From positions 1,017,270,514 to 1,017,334,513 of the forward strand of contig CM062804.1 of assembly GCA_031772625.1 (NCBI GenBank): a DNA stretch of 64,000 nucleotides. The letters are read 5' to 3'. Of the stretch, positions 35,019-46,053 are shown piece after piece. A model generated the notes under the pieces. It saw only the letters and a list, made by a program, of their open reading frames with translations, was not told the origin of the DNA and made no database searches. Origin of the DNA: Pinus tabuliformis (lineage: Eukaryota > Streptophyta > Pinopsida > Pinales > Pinaceae). How positions within the stretch are numbered: the stretch's first letter is position 1; the number at the start of each line of letters is the position of its first letter. Position numbers and translations under genes: made by a program.

Positions 35019-35255
35019 AAAAGAAGGGTCTAGAAAGGACATTGGAAGCAACATTGAAGACTAAGTGTGGATGGAGAAAAAGTATAATTCCTATTGTCTA
35101 GGATTGCCCCGTCTTGTCGAGGTCGACCAATGATAGTTAACACATTTTGCAGTCTTTTAGAAAAATCACAAAATTTTGTTTTGAGCATGAAGGGAAACAA
35201 AGGGATTTGTAGAATCACCATTATTATGAAGTACAAGTTCACAACATAGAGTCAT
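35019..35255. other. Unassigned left flank of element G
   Basis: No recognised coding or repeat signature. It is the sequence into which G inserted. Confidence 0.5.
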
Positions 35256-35588
35256 TGTTAGGTCCCTATACTACTACTGTAACCCCTTATTGTTATTAGT
35301 ACAACCCCCTTATTATATTGTTGTGCCCATGTAGTGCCCATATTGTTATTATTGTGCCCCATATAAGCCCACTATTGTTATTATTGTGCCCTTACATTAT
35401 TATTGTTATGTCGGCTTTGATTATATTATGACCCCTTAGACTCCTATATATAGAAAGGATGTCTTGTTATTTGAATCATCTAAGAATTGTTCATTTGTGT
35501 AATGTAAAGGAGGTTTCCCCCTCGAAGAGGCTAAATTATAAGGCATTGATCTATATTTTCTATCTTTTTGTGAGCTGGTTTCATAACA
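35256..35588 (+). repeat. 5' LTR of G (333 bp)
   Basis: It contains repeated TTATTGTTATTATTGTGCCC words and a TATA-like CTATATATAG at about 35442-35451. The length is identical to the right copy. Confidence 0.93.
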
Positions 35589-35590
35589 TT

Positions 35591-35608
35591 TGGTATCAGA
35601 GCTATGGG
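35591..35608 (+). other. Primer-binding site of G
   Basis: TGGTATCAGAGCTATGGG, two bases after the LTR, is the initiator tRNA-Met type typical of chromoviruses. Confidence 0.92.
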
Positions 35609-36227
35609 TTCTAGGGTTTCGCTGCTCCAAACAGGTCATCGTGGAATTTTTGCTATAACATTTTCGCTACAAAGTTTCAGAAGCTAAAAAAAAAACCCAT
35701 TTGAGAAGAAATTTGTTTGAACCTCACGTCCGAATTTTAGATCTTATCTTGCTATATTTTAGGAGATATGATCTGAGGAAGTTAGGGTTTTTGCAAGCTC
35801 TAGAATCTCATCTCAAATAGGTCATCGTGGAATTTTCTCTATAATATTTGTTCTACGAAGATTAAGACTCTGAAATTAAATCCCATTTAAAGTGAAATCT
35901 TGGTGAAGCTCTGGTTCAAATTTCAGATCTTGTCTCACTATATTTTTGGAGATATAATTTGAGACATTTAGGGTTTCTGCAGGGTCCAAAATTACATCCT
36001 AAACAGGTGACCTAGGGAAAAGCGTCATAAATTTCTCTCTGAGCATCAAATTGAAATTTCATAAGAAGTTGCAGAAAGAGGATGGAACTTAGTTTTCTAT
36101 GTATCAGTTTCAGGCCCTAAGGTTGAAACTGTGACATGTGGCACTTCGTACAAGTTCACTACTGAACTAGTCTATAATCGGGTCATCGTGGGAGATTTGA
36201 CATAACGCTTCCTTACAGAATCCAATC

Positions 36228-37063
36228 TTGATCAGAATTTTGGGGTTAGAAAGAGGACTCATAGGGCTACTACAGGACAAAATTTTAGAACTTGGAGATA
36301 TGAAATTACAGAGTTACAATCGTTTCAAGATCGAGCTCCTAAAATCAAGAAAAAGCAAGATGAGGAAGTTTGATGGCAAGGATCCGGTAAATTGGATACT
36401 ACAGATGGAGAAATATTTTGATCTACATGGCATACCACTGTTACAAAAGGTATGTATTGCATCTAATTATTTAGAACCAGATCAATTTTTATGGTATAAA
36501 GGGCTTTGTTCTCGTAAACCACTTGTTACGTGGTCAATTTTCACGGAGGAAATGATAGCACATTATGAGGATACAAAGAGAAACACCTTCTTTTTCCTAT
36601 TGATAAATCTCAAACAAAAGTGTTCAACGGCAGAGAACATTGAGGAATTTTAAAAATTGAATATAAGGAAAATGATATTCTAGAGAAGCAGCTAATTGAT
36701 GTCTCCATAGGGACTTTAAAGGATAACATTCAACATGAGGTTCATCATTGGGAACCTGATTCATTGGAGAGGGCAAAAAAAGTGCAAAGAAAAATTATGG
36801 CAACAAGGAAGTCTACCCTTCACAGCCATAAATATGGAAGTATTGTTTCTCCTAGCCTTCCACAAACTACAAGGTTGACACCACAACAATTGGAAGAAAA
36901 AAGAGTAAAAGGGCTTTGTTAAAATTGTGATAACAAATACACTAACGGTCATAAGTGTGCTGAGAAGAAATTATTTTACATAGATTATGAAGAGGAGGAA
37001 GAAAAAGATCAAGAAACATCAAAAGAAGAGGATATGCACCAGGAACCAACCCCAGAGAAATAA
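36228..37063 (+). pseudogene. Chromovirus G gag remnant
   Basis: The first open piece (36228-36653) has the retrotrans_gag pattern MRKFDGKDPVNWILQMEKYF and DQFLWYKGLC. Further blocks follow after a TAA near 36651 and a shift (LIDVSIGTLKDNIQHEV near 36700). A zinc-knuckle-like segment with CDNKYTNGHKCAEKK lies near 36925, just after another TAA. A third TAA at 37061 separates gag from the long frame that follows. It encodes a capsid remnant, not functional as it stands unless read through. Confidence 0.75.
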
Positions 37064-37435
37064 GAAATGAATTCGACCATCTCTTGTAAAGAATTGAAAA
37101 GAATTACCACTCCTCAAACTCTCAAGATAGAAGGACATATCAAGAAGAAAAAGGTTCAAGAAGTGAAATATCACATCAAGAAAGAAGAAATGAATCCTAA
37201 CATATCTTGTAATGCATTGGTCGGAATTACCACTCCTCAAACTATGAAGATAGAAGGACATATCAAGAAGAAAAATGTTCAAGAAGTGAAAGATCACATC
37301 GAGCATCAAGAAAAGAATCCGACCATATCTTGTAATGCATTGGAAGAAATTACCACTCAAACTCTCAAGATAGAAGGACATATCAAGAAGAAAAAGGTTC
37401 AAGCAGTGAAAGATCAAATCAGGCATCAACAACAA
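37063..37435 (+). repeat. Three tandem 120-123-bp coding repeats
   Basis: Units start near 37063, 37184 and 37307, each opening with AAGAAATGAA or AAGAAAAGAAT. Each contains ATTACCACTC, AGATAGAAGGACATATCAAG and AAGTGAAAGATCA-like words. The third lacks CCT of CTCCTCAAACT, an in-frame loss of three bases. Confidence 0.9.
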
Positions 37436-38131
37436 GTTCTCCAAATTTTAAAGGATAACGCCACTTTGGTGCAGAATCGAATGAAACAAGAGGCAAATCA
37501 ACATCGTAGTGAAAGAAGTTTTGATGTAGGCGATTTGGTATTTTTACGGCTACATCTCAAGCAAGATATTGATGAGAAGGAAATGTTGGCAATACTACAT
37601 GCACTTACGAAATGGAAACCTTACCTAATGGGAAGACACTTCAAGGTAAAACTAGATCATGATAATCTGAAATACTTTTTAGAACAAAGATTATCTTTAG
37701 AAGAAAAGAAAAAATGGGTCACAAATATGTTGGGTTATGATTTTGAAATCATCTACAAAAAAGGGAAGCAAAATGTTGTTGCAGATGCACTCTCAAGAAA
37801 GGATGAGGATGTGGAAGCATTGTTTTGTGTTATTTCTATTATCCAACTAGATTGGATAAACAAAGTAAGGGATGAATTGAAGAAGGATGAAGAAGTGTTG
37901 CCACTCATTCAAAAGTTGCAGAAGATCCCAGTTCAAACAATATTGCCAGAACCTGACGAGGAAGGAAAAATCATATTAGAACTTGGAGCAGTCATAGAAA
38001 CAAGAACCCAACAACTACGAAGTCGATCAATTTCAAAGTATCTGATCAAGTGGAAGAACTTACTCGCTGAAGATTCCACATGGGAGGACAAGAATTTTAT
38101 ACAGAAGCATCAAGAACTACTCAAGTGTTGA
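37067..38131 (+). CDS. Chimeric 354-codon frame: repeated PR/IN joint, RNase H, IN C-terminus with chromodomain
   Basis: One uninterrupted frame with an unusual domain order. Residues about 1-120 are three repeats of a 41-residue unit. Each unit joins the segment before the gypsy protease (ISCNALVGITTPQ, then KIEGHIKKKKV) to the start of an integrase C-terminal helix (VQEVKDHI). Residues about 120-165 continue as integrase C-terminus (ILKDNATLVQNRMKQ, FDVGDLVFLRL). Residues about 167-270 are RNase H (DEKEMLAILHALTKWKPYL, NVVADALSRK). The last 70 residues are a chromodomain-like end (SRSISKYLIKWKNLLAEDST). The protease DSG, RT and integrase DDE are missing. That it stayed open while LTRs drifted about 3.6% is notable. 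Whether it is translated is unknown. Confidence 0.8.
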   Translation: MNSTISCKELKRITTPQTLKIEGHIKKKKVQEVKYHIKKEEMNPNISCNALVGITTPQTMKIEGHIKKKNVQEVKDHIEHQEKNPTISCNALEEITTQTLKIEGHIKKKKVQAVKDQIRHQQQVLQILKDNATLVQNRMKQEANQHRSERSFDVGDLVFLRLHLKQDIDEKEMLAILHALTKWKPYLMGRHFKVKLDHDNLKYFLEQRLSLEEKKKWVTNMLGYDFEIIYKKGKQNVVADALSRKDEDVEALFCVISIIQLDWINKVRDELKKDEEVLPLIQKLQKIPVQTILPEPDEEGKIILELGAVIETRTQQLRSRSISKYLIKWKNLLAEDSTWEDKNFIQKHQELLKC

Positions 38132-38159
38132 GGACAACACTTTTTGAAGGAGAAGGGCA

Positions 38160-38492
38160 TGTTAGGTCCCTATACTACTACTGTAACCCCTTATTGTTAT
38201 TAGTACAACCCCCTTATTATATTGTTGTGCCCATGTAGTCCCCATATTGTTATTATTGTGCCCCATATAAGCCCACTATCGTTATTATTGTGCCCTTACA
38301 TTATTATTGTTATGTCGGCTCTGATTATATTATGACCCCTTAGACTCCTATATATAGGAAGGAGGTCTTGTCATTTGAATCATCCAAGAATTGTTCATTT
38401 GTGTAATGTAAAGGAGGTTGTCCCCTTGAAGAGGCTAAATTCTAAGGCATTGATCTATCTTTTCTATCTTTTTGTGAGCTGGTTTCATAACA
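38160..38492 (+). repeat. 3' LTR of G (333 bp)
   Basis: Same length and ends as the left copy. It is preceded by the purine tract AAGGAGAAGGGCA and followed by CTCAT. Confidence 0.93.
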
Positions 38493-40589
38493 CTCATAGC
38501 CATTTGTGTTATAATTTTTTTAATCTACAAGGGTAGTTCCCATCCAAGAAATCATGGCAATGTTGGGTGTCACATAATCAAATAAAACAAGTATATCAAG
38601 GAGAAAATAAGTCAATGATTATTAGTTCAACATGTAAAAAAGGTCCAAGTCTGGCATAGATTTCTACACTGAATTCTTTGTGATAAAAGAAGAGAATTAC
38701 CTCTAGGAATGGTCAGGGTTCCAAAATGATGTATACTCCATATTATGAATACAATATCTTGTTTTTGTTTTATAAAACAAAGTTGTTTGTGACCTAAAAA
38801 AATAACATTGATAAGAATCCAAGATCCTATTCATGCCATTACAAAGAATCAAACTTTTAACCATCATTTAAATAAAAAAACACCTAATTGTCAAACCAAA
38901 CCAATTGTAGTCTCCACAATATCCTTTCAACACATGCATTCAACATAACAACCATAATTGTCAAGCGTGCCATGGTTAATTGTTCATTGTCAAACCTAGG
39001 TTCAAAATATCTAGAATACAAGTTGTGTTAATGGGGTCAAGGGATAATATGACCACATCTAATACAAAATAAACAAATAAATAAAAACCAAACAACAATT
39101 TAAGAAAAACATTAGATTTGTACTCTTTTGTACCCAAAACATAATTTTTCAAAATCAGTAAGGAATTGGCTTTGAGGGCTAGTTATCAATGAACCTCATA
39201 CATTTGTAGATGTGTTCTTCAACATTACTTCCCAAAAGATAATGTGTTACCACCACTTCTCTGACATATAACTTATTTTTTGGCATTATCGAGACCCAAT
39301 ACTACAATCCCATACTCTTTAGTTGGGAAAAACAAAAAAATTAACCGAGAAAATAAGGTCTCCATTTCAAACCAATCAAACCCAACTTTTCCAACTATTG
39401 GGGCTTTGAACTTTGACCCCTCCAATTAGATAAATATATGTGGAAATTTATATTTCCCCTCCAAAAAACATAGAATCTTGGAGTTAAAATCAAACCCAAC
39501 AACCAAAATTATTTACCAAATACATGCATTATTGTCAATTCAAGACATTGTACTTCCATACACTAAAAAGGTAAGTGAGGTTCACATCCATCATTCCATA
39601 GTAGGGGCTAGTAAACTTGAATTTTATTCCTATTATCCTAAATGGGAAATCATCACTGCGTTCTCATATTTTAACTTCATGGAAATTTGTTGGATGTGTT
39701 CTTTGTCACGATTGTCATGATGCCATAGATCCAACAAACATTGAGGATTTTGGCCAGACTTGTGTTTGTAATATACACAACTGCATAGATGATGGTTAAG
39801 TATGTCAGTGGAAAGGTAGTAGCACGGGTTGTTTATTAGTCGCAATTGTTTTTTTGTTGTAAAGCCAACATAGGTTGGGGTTGAAGATTCAACTTTTATT
39901 TGTTGTATATGTAGAGATGAAGAGAGTCCATATCATGGCACATATATTGTGATCAAGTATGGTGGTATCATGTTAGCTATATTCATAACCATCATTTCAA
40001 GCCTTTTTGTTGCTACAACTATTGCATGTGAGATTATATAATGTTATTATGATAAAAGAGCATAGTGGTAAGGATGGGCTAAATAACACCAATGATTGTC
40101 CCATGTCTATTGAGATGGGACATAAATAGAAGTGATATACCATCAATGTCCCACAAGATAGAAGTAGAATCAATTTGAACTTGGATCTTATGAATGCTTT
40201 GTTAGTATATCACATGTTATGGTGCATTAGAGTACAAATTAACACATGTTTGAGTTGTGGCTTAGTGGTGAAGCTAGTGCCATGCCACAAGGGTATCTAT
40301 TATTAAAATTCAATTTCTTCAAGACAAGACTAAGCAATTAAAACAAGGTTGAAATCTAGATCTCTTTAGAAAAATTCTAGTGCATAAAACAAGGGAAAAG
40401 GGAAGAAAGAATGAAGAAAAACAAGCATATTTTGCAAGAATTTCAGAAATTTTGGTCATGATAAATAAGGTTGGTCATAATGACAAATTTGGAGAGGAGA
40501 ATGGAGATGATGGAGTGGATGAGAATAATTCATTGATGGTGAAGTTGCAACCCAAACCTTAGGTAGAAGTGAGAGAACAATAATGTTAA
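38493..40589. other. Unassigned spacer
   Basis: AT-rich DNA with short frames (for example 39478-39720 and 40380-40562) that match nothing I know. A weak tRNA-like segment (TGGCTTAGTGGTGAAG near 40258) could be SINE debris. No gene is called. Confidence 0.45.
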
Positions 40590-40812
40590 TTCCACGAGTC
40601 TCGTGCCAAAGCCATGCTATGCAAATTGATGAAGAGTTGAGATCCCGAGAACCCCTCTCTTTTAATAAAATCGAGGATTATTTGGTTGGATGTACATGTG
40701 AAGGTGGAGGAAACTCCAATTTGTAAGCCATACTTTCAATCCTCCCAACACCTTATAGGGGCCATAATACCTCAGTGCTAATTAATTATCCTTCTTTTGT
40801 TGCTTGAGGGAC
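40590..40812 (-). pseudogene. Chromovirus X integrase C-terminal fragment (GPY/F module)
   Basis: The minus strand reads SLKQQKKDN, stop, LALRYYGPYKVLGG. This matches the integrase segment where chromoviruses have KY-GPY-VL, then about 30 further residues with a HLHMYIQP pattern. It directly continues the frame ending at 61906 once R is removed. It is too decayed for function. Confidence 0.75.
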
Positions 40813-40989
40813 TGTTGACGCCTAAACATAGGGATTGGGTGAATAACTGTAATTAGTGTAAATAAATAATAGAGGAAATGGAGAGTCATAGAGAGATGAA
40901 ACTAAACAGTCACTTCCTCTTGTATATAATAATGAACAACCTAAATGAATAATACAATTTCATTTGAGGAGTTACCTCCTGGTCTGACA
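40813..40989 (+). repeat. 5' LTR of R (177 bp)
   Basis: It begins TGTTGACG and ends GTCTGACA. A TATA-like TGTATATAAT lies at about 40920-40929. It is unusually short for a Copia LTR. Confidence 0.93.
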
Positions 40990-41005
40990 TGGTATCAGAG
41001 CCAGC
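40990..41005 (+). other. Primer-binding site of R
   Basis: TGGTATCAGAGCCAGC abuts the LTR and is an initiator tRNA-Met type site. Confidence 0.93.
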
Positions 41006-42096
41006 TCTATCTTTGGCATTACAGTTTGCCCTTGTAACTCCCTCCTGGCCTATGTTGTGCCTATTTTGTAGAACTAACACCTTTTTCATGCTCAAGAGGC
41101 CTAAATAGTGCAATGTCATATGTGTTTTCTATTCCTGACTGAACGACTCGTCTCCCACGCTCCTCCATTTTCATGCACAACCACATTTTTCCTTGTTGGC
41201 AATGGTCGGTTCTGCTAGTTCACGCTTTGATTGACATTGAAACCCCAACTGAAATACCTCGAAACCTTCAGCTTTCTCCTGATGGAGCCCTCTGGCGTTG
41301 GTGGAGGTAATGTTGGCCTCACAAGTATCCTCACCTAACTATAACCATAGCATAGAGATATGTAATTCTCGTGCTTGGGTGTTCAATTTCATCCATCTGA
41401 CGTGAACAAGAGATTATCTATCCCATTTGTGAAGGTCGTGAATGTCGCGAGTTCGAGTCTCTATTAACTTGGAAATTAATTGGAAATCTGTGCATAAAGA
41501 TATTACTTGCCAATCATGTCTGGAAGGTTATCGCTTGAACATAAATCAAGGGGTGAGTGAATTCCTGCATAAGACGAGAGAATAGTCGAGGGATTACTCT
41601 CCAATACCTCTCCACACTGCTCTCAAATACCTTGCCACGCTGCTCTTTGTTGCCAGACCTCCGGTTGCTCATACCTCCCAATATACGTTGCTATCCCCAC
41701 ACATATACGCAGCCAACAATTGTCTCTCCCAATACGCAGCAGTCAGCTCTCTTAATACGCAGCGTTGGATCTCCCTAGCAATGTTCACACAGTCTAGTAG
41801 ATCTCCTACACATTGTTGCCCTCCATCACGCCTATCTATCTGCTCTCATACGCCTATGGTAATACTCCTCTCTTTGCATTCAGATTGGATGCTTTTTGTT
41901 GAATTGGTACGTTGCAGGAGTTTTCTAGCTCGAGGTTCCGTGGTTATCTAAAGCTCTGTCTTATATATCAAAGTGATATTTTTTTTTTCTTTTTTTAAAA
42001 TTTTTTGCACTAGAACTATATTTTTCTCCACCAAAAGTACAATTTTATACATTGGTAGCAGAAGTATATTTTTTTTACAGTTCATAGTTTTTTAAA
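41006..42096 (+). other. Leader of Copia R
   Basis: About 1.1 kb between primer site and gag with no recognised domain. Around 41580-41830 it is pyrimidine-rich with repeated AATACG-CAG-like words (CCAATACGCAGCAGTC, TTAATACGCAGCGTTG). Confidence 0.5.
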
Positions 42097-42940
42097 ATGC
42101 ACTCATTATTATCTATTGTGGGAGTGGTCCTCAATGGGAAGGAAAATTATCTTGAGTGGTCTCGGAAAATCAAACACACTCTCATTTTTAATGAGATGTG
42201 GAAAGGAGTGTGTGTTGGAGACAAAGACAAAGAGCCAAAACAACCTACCTTAGCAAGGAATTCGCCATTTGGGAAAATAAGAACAGCAAGGCTTATGCAT
42301 TGATTGCAGCATCAATAAATGAAGAGGTGAGTCTCCATATTTCACCATTTTCAAATGCTTTCGAAACCTTACAAAAACTGAAGGAACTCTATGACTCACA
42401 CTCTGCACTTTAAGTTGTTCAAGCCATAATTAAATTGTTCACCCTTGAATTACAAAATGATTGAATTACAAAATGATGATCCTCTTGCTCTTGCATCAGA
42501 AGTAAAATCTATTATGTATGATATCAAAGTCACTAGTGTTGAACTAGACATTCCTTTGATAGCTTTTCTCAAGGCACTTTATCCCACTTACTCAAATTAT
42601 CTAGAGTCATTGCAAGAAAATGGAAACCTCAAAGATATTACCTTTGAATCCCTTGTGAAAAAAATTGCTAAAAGAGAGAAAGCTTTTGGGAAGAAGATAG
42701 CTCCTTAGTCTTCTGAAGAGGCTGCGAGTCTTGCACATAGAGAGAAGAATCTTGCTCAATATTCTTCCAGAGGAAGAGGTGGTCGAAGAGGAAGAGGAAG
42801 AAATTTTAGACGTAGGGGGGCAGAGACTCTCAAGGATAAAAGTCATATTTGCATTGCATACGCTGCAAAAGAGATGGATCACATGATGCATCCACATGCA
42901 AGTTGCCTTGGGACATAATTGAGTAGGAAATAAACCAACC
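42097..42940 (+). pseudogene. Copia R gag remnant
   Basis: The ATG at 42097 starts a gag with LNGKENYLEWSRKIKHTL. A frameshift near 42250 leads into FAIWENKNSKAYALIAASIN. A stop follows SHSAL, then 42445-42708 carries VELDIPLIAFLKALYPTYSN. An Arg/Gly-rich patch (SRGRGGRRGRGR near 42760) precedes a zinc-knuckle pattern CIRCKRDGSHDASTC near 42855. It forms the particle coat in live relatives. At least three breaks make it non-functional. Confidence 0.82.
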
Positions 42941-43059
42941 GAAAGGCAAAACTAATGACAAAGAGAAAGGTAAAGCAGTTGAATCCGCTCACTATATTGT
43001 GGCACACTATAATATTGGAGTAAATGAAGACTTATTTAATGCTTCACTTGCTTCTTGGA

Positions 43060-44420
43060 AAAATGATTGGTTGCTTGATTCAGGAGAAAATTGCCACATG
43101 ACTTTTAGAAAAGATTAATTTGAAGAATTTACTGACAATGTTGATGGAGTAGTATACTTTGCAGACAAATCAAAACTCAAGCCATTAGGGCTTGGCACAA
43201 TCAGGCTTAAATTGCCTAGTCTTCCAGACTTTCTTCTGCATCATGTTTTATATCTCCTACAGTTGAGGAGAAACTTGCTGTCCTTGGTCCACATCCGCCA
43301 ACAAGGAAACTCCATTCATATGTTTGATGGAAAGCTTGAGGTGAGAAAAGCATCAGACCACTCACTTGTCATGACAGGGATAGAAGAAGAAAGACCTCTC
43401 AAGTTGCAGGGTACCTCTGCTCGTGCACAAAATTTCTCATACAATTCTCATTATGAAGAAGGTACATTTCCATCAAGTTTATTATGGCATGCTAGATTTG
43501 GACACTTAAACTATGACAGTCTCCGCTTGTTGAAGAAAAATGGTGTTACTGGTTTGCCTACAATTCTTAGGAAACTTAGGCAATGTGATGCTTGCCTTCT
43601 AGGAAAGCATAACAAAAAATCTTTCATGATTCACATTCTAGAGAACATAGAAAACTTGAACTCATTCATTCAGATTTATGTGGTCTAATGCATGTTCCTT
43701 ATGCAAATGGAAATAAATATATGATGAAATTTATTGATGACTACACCAAAATGTTTTGGGTTTATTTATTGAAGAACAAATCTGATGCTTTTCAAACATT
43801 CAAGAACTTTCATACATGGATTGAAAATGATGCACAATCTCATATTGGCTCTATTCACACTGATAATGGAAAAGAATACTCTTCAAATGAATTTGAAAAC
43901 TATATTCACCAACATGGGATCAAGCATCAAACAATTGTGTCTTATAATCCCCAACAGAACAGAGTAGCTGAAAGAATGAATAGGACAATCTTAAATATGG
44001 TGCACTCCATGATGTTTTTCAAAAATGTAAAATTGATGCTTTGGGCTGATGCAGTTCTATGTGTTGTATATGTAAAGAATGATGTCCATCTAATGCTATT
44101 AGAAACAAGACTCCTTATGAAATGTGGTATGGGCACATTCCTTCGGTAAAGCATCTCAGGGTCTTTAGTTCCACATGTTATGCTTGATACCAAAGGTACA
44201 TAGAAACAAACTTGATGCAAGAAGTCGTAAGTGTATCTTCCTGGGGTATTCAAACACCTCCAAAGCATACCGTCTCTATGATGAAGTCAATAAAAAGTTT
44301 GTTGTATCTAGAGATGTAATCTTTCTTGAATCATCCAAAACTAACAATGTTGTTGAGCGGCAACTTGATCTCTTAGATAGATTCGCAAATGAAAAATCAT
44401 TTCTAGAATTTGATAATTAG
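43060..44420 (+). pseudogene. Copia R protease and integrase
   Basis: The protease motif LLDSGENCHMTF lies near 43070. The pre-integrase zinc domain (43480-43640) shows H-H-C-C in LLWHARFGHLNYDSL and CDACLLGKHNKKSF. The integrase core (43688-44149) keeps FIDDYTKMFWVY, IHTDNGKEY and NRVAERMNRTI, so D, D and E are all present. The C-terminal part is at 44175-44420. The pieces are separated by shifts near 43680 and 44150. The catalytic triad is intact but the chain is broken. Confidence 0.85.
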
Positions 44421-44738
44421 ATTCCACATCTTGAAGGGGGGGTTTCCTATACTAGATCAACTTGTGGAATCTTCTTTTGAGGCACTCCCTCCCCCGCATG
44501 CAACTCCAACAACGGATGATATTTTGAGTGATGTGATTGATAGAATTGGGAGACTCAATCAACATAGCAACTTGGACCATCCCAAAAAGGTCCCCCAAAG
44601 TGACTGATAAAGACACTTGAACGTGTTCATCCTGATGAGGTTGGAAGGACAGGAACAAGAAATTCAACCCGAAAAAATGGAGGTGATGTAGATGACTCTG
44701 ATTCACCTGTTGATATAGATGTTTCTTATGATTGTGAA

Positions 44739-46053
44739 TTGAATTTGTCTACAGATTTTGAACCAACTTCCTTCAAAGAAGCTACTTCCCATGATGAATG
44801 GAAAGAAGAAATGAAAAAGGAGTATAATGCCTTGATAAAGTATGGCACTTGGCAGCTGGTTGATCCTCCATTAGGAACCAAACCAATTGGCTGCAAGTGG
44901 GTCTACAAGAACAAGTATAAAGTTGACGGCTCACTTGACAAGCACAAAGCTAGGCTTGTGGCAAAAGGTTTTTCATAGAAGGAAGGGGTCAATTATGAGG
45001 AGTCTTTTCCCCCACATCAAAATGGGCTACCATCCGGACACTCTTTGCCCTAACAACTCAGAATGGTTGGAAAGTCCATCAAATGGATGTAAAAACTCCT
45101 TTCTTGAATGGAGATCCAAAAGAGAATGTTTTTAAGTAAAAGCCTGAAGGATTTGTTGTGAAAGGACATGAACATAAAGTATGCAAACTTGTGAAACCAT
45201 TTTATGGCCTCAAACAAGCACAACGAGCCTGGTATGAAAAACTGACTGAGCATCTTCTGAAACTCAATTTCAAACATTATGATCTTGATGATGCAACTTT
45301 GTTTGTCAAGAAGGTTGGAAAAAAGTTGTATATCTTGTGGTATATGTAGATGATATTTTGATGTCAGGGAACAATGAGAGCTATATTGCATCCATAAAGA
45401 AGGAATTGGGGAAAGGTTTTGAAATGACTGATTTGGGCTATGCTCATTACTATCTTGGTATTGAAGTAACTCAACATCCAAAGTCCATATTCCTTTCTCA
45501 AAAGAAGTACATTGGAGATCTATTAAACAGGTTTGGCATGACTGAATGCAATCCTCTGACTACTCCAATGGAACAAAACTTAAAGCTCACATCCATTGAA
45601 GGAAAAGAATTTTACGATGCAAAAAAGTATAGACATCTTGTAGGAAGTCTCAACAACCTGACTACTACCGGACCAAACATTTCATTTTATGTTGGAGTGC
45701 TCTCACGTTTATGAAAAAGCCTTGTGAGGGACATTGAGCTGCTGCAAAAAGAGTTCTAAAGTACTTGAAGAGAACTCAAGACTTTGGACTCAAGTATACA
45801 CAGGTGGACGACTTCAGCTTGATTGGATACTTTGATTCAGACTTCGATGGAGGCAAAGAAACTGGGGTATCTACTTTGGGTTATGCTATGAGTCTTGGAT
45901 CAGGAGCTGTCTCCTGGAGATCAAGCAAACAATTAATTCCAACAGATTCCACAACAAAGGCAGAATATGTGGTAGCAGTTGAGGCAACAAAAGAAATTGT
46001 GTGGCTCAGGAAAATTATGGAAGATTTGCAGGTAAAACAAGTACAATCAACAC
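44739..46053 (+). pseudogene. Copia R reverse transcriptase and RNase H, 5' part
   Basis: RT begins near FKEATSHDEWKEEMKKEYNA and GCKWVYKNKYKVDGSLDKHK. A TAG at 44976 stands where relatives have glutamine (AKGFS-KEGV). VDD of the active site is at about 45346-45357 after a shift. RNase H (45765-46053) contains GYFDSDFDGGKETGVSTLGY and SRSSKQLIP-like spacing. It is cut at 46053 by element T. The remaining 80 codons are at 61478-61719. Five or more breaks. Confidence 0.85.
46049..46053. other. Target-site duplication of T, left copy
   Basis: AACAC immediately before the LTR start TGTCATG. The exact same five bases follow the other LTR at 61473-61477. Confidence 0.93.

Larger units (their letters stand above)
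35256..38492 (+). mobile_element. Compact chromovirus derivative G with scrambled domains
   Basis: LTRs of 333 bp at 35256-35588 and 38160-38492 begin TGTTAGG and end CATAACA. They are flanked by GTCAT and CTCAT (one mismatch). A primer site (35591) and a purine tract (38147-38159) are present. The 2.57-kb interior carries a broken gag and one long open frame built from pieces of protease, RNase H and integrase in non-standard order. RT and the integrase core are absent, so it depends on other elements. The LTRs differ by about 12 positions (about 3.6%) by eye. Confidence 0.92.

Noticed and set aside
39478-40562. Small frames between G and X as host genes
   Set aside because: Short, without domain, promoter or codon support.
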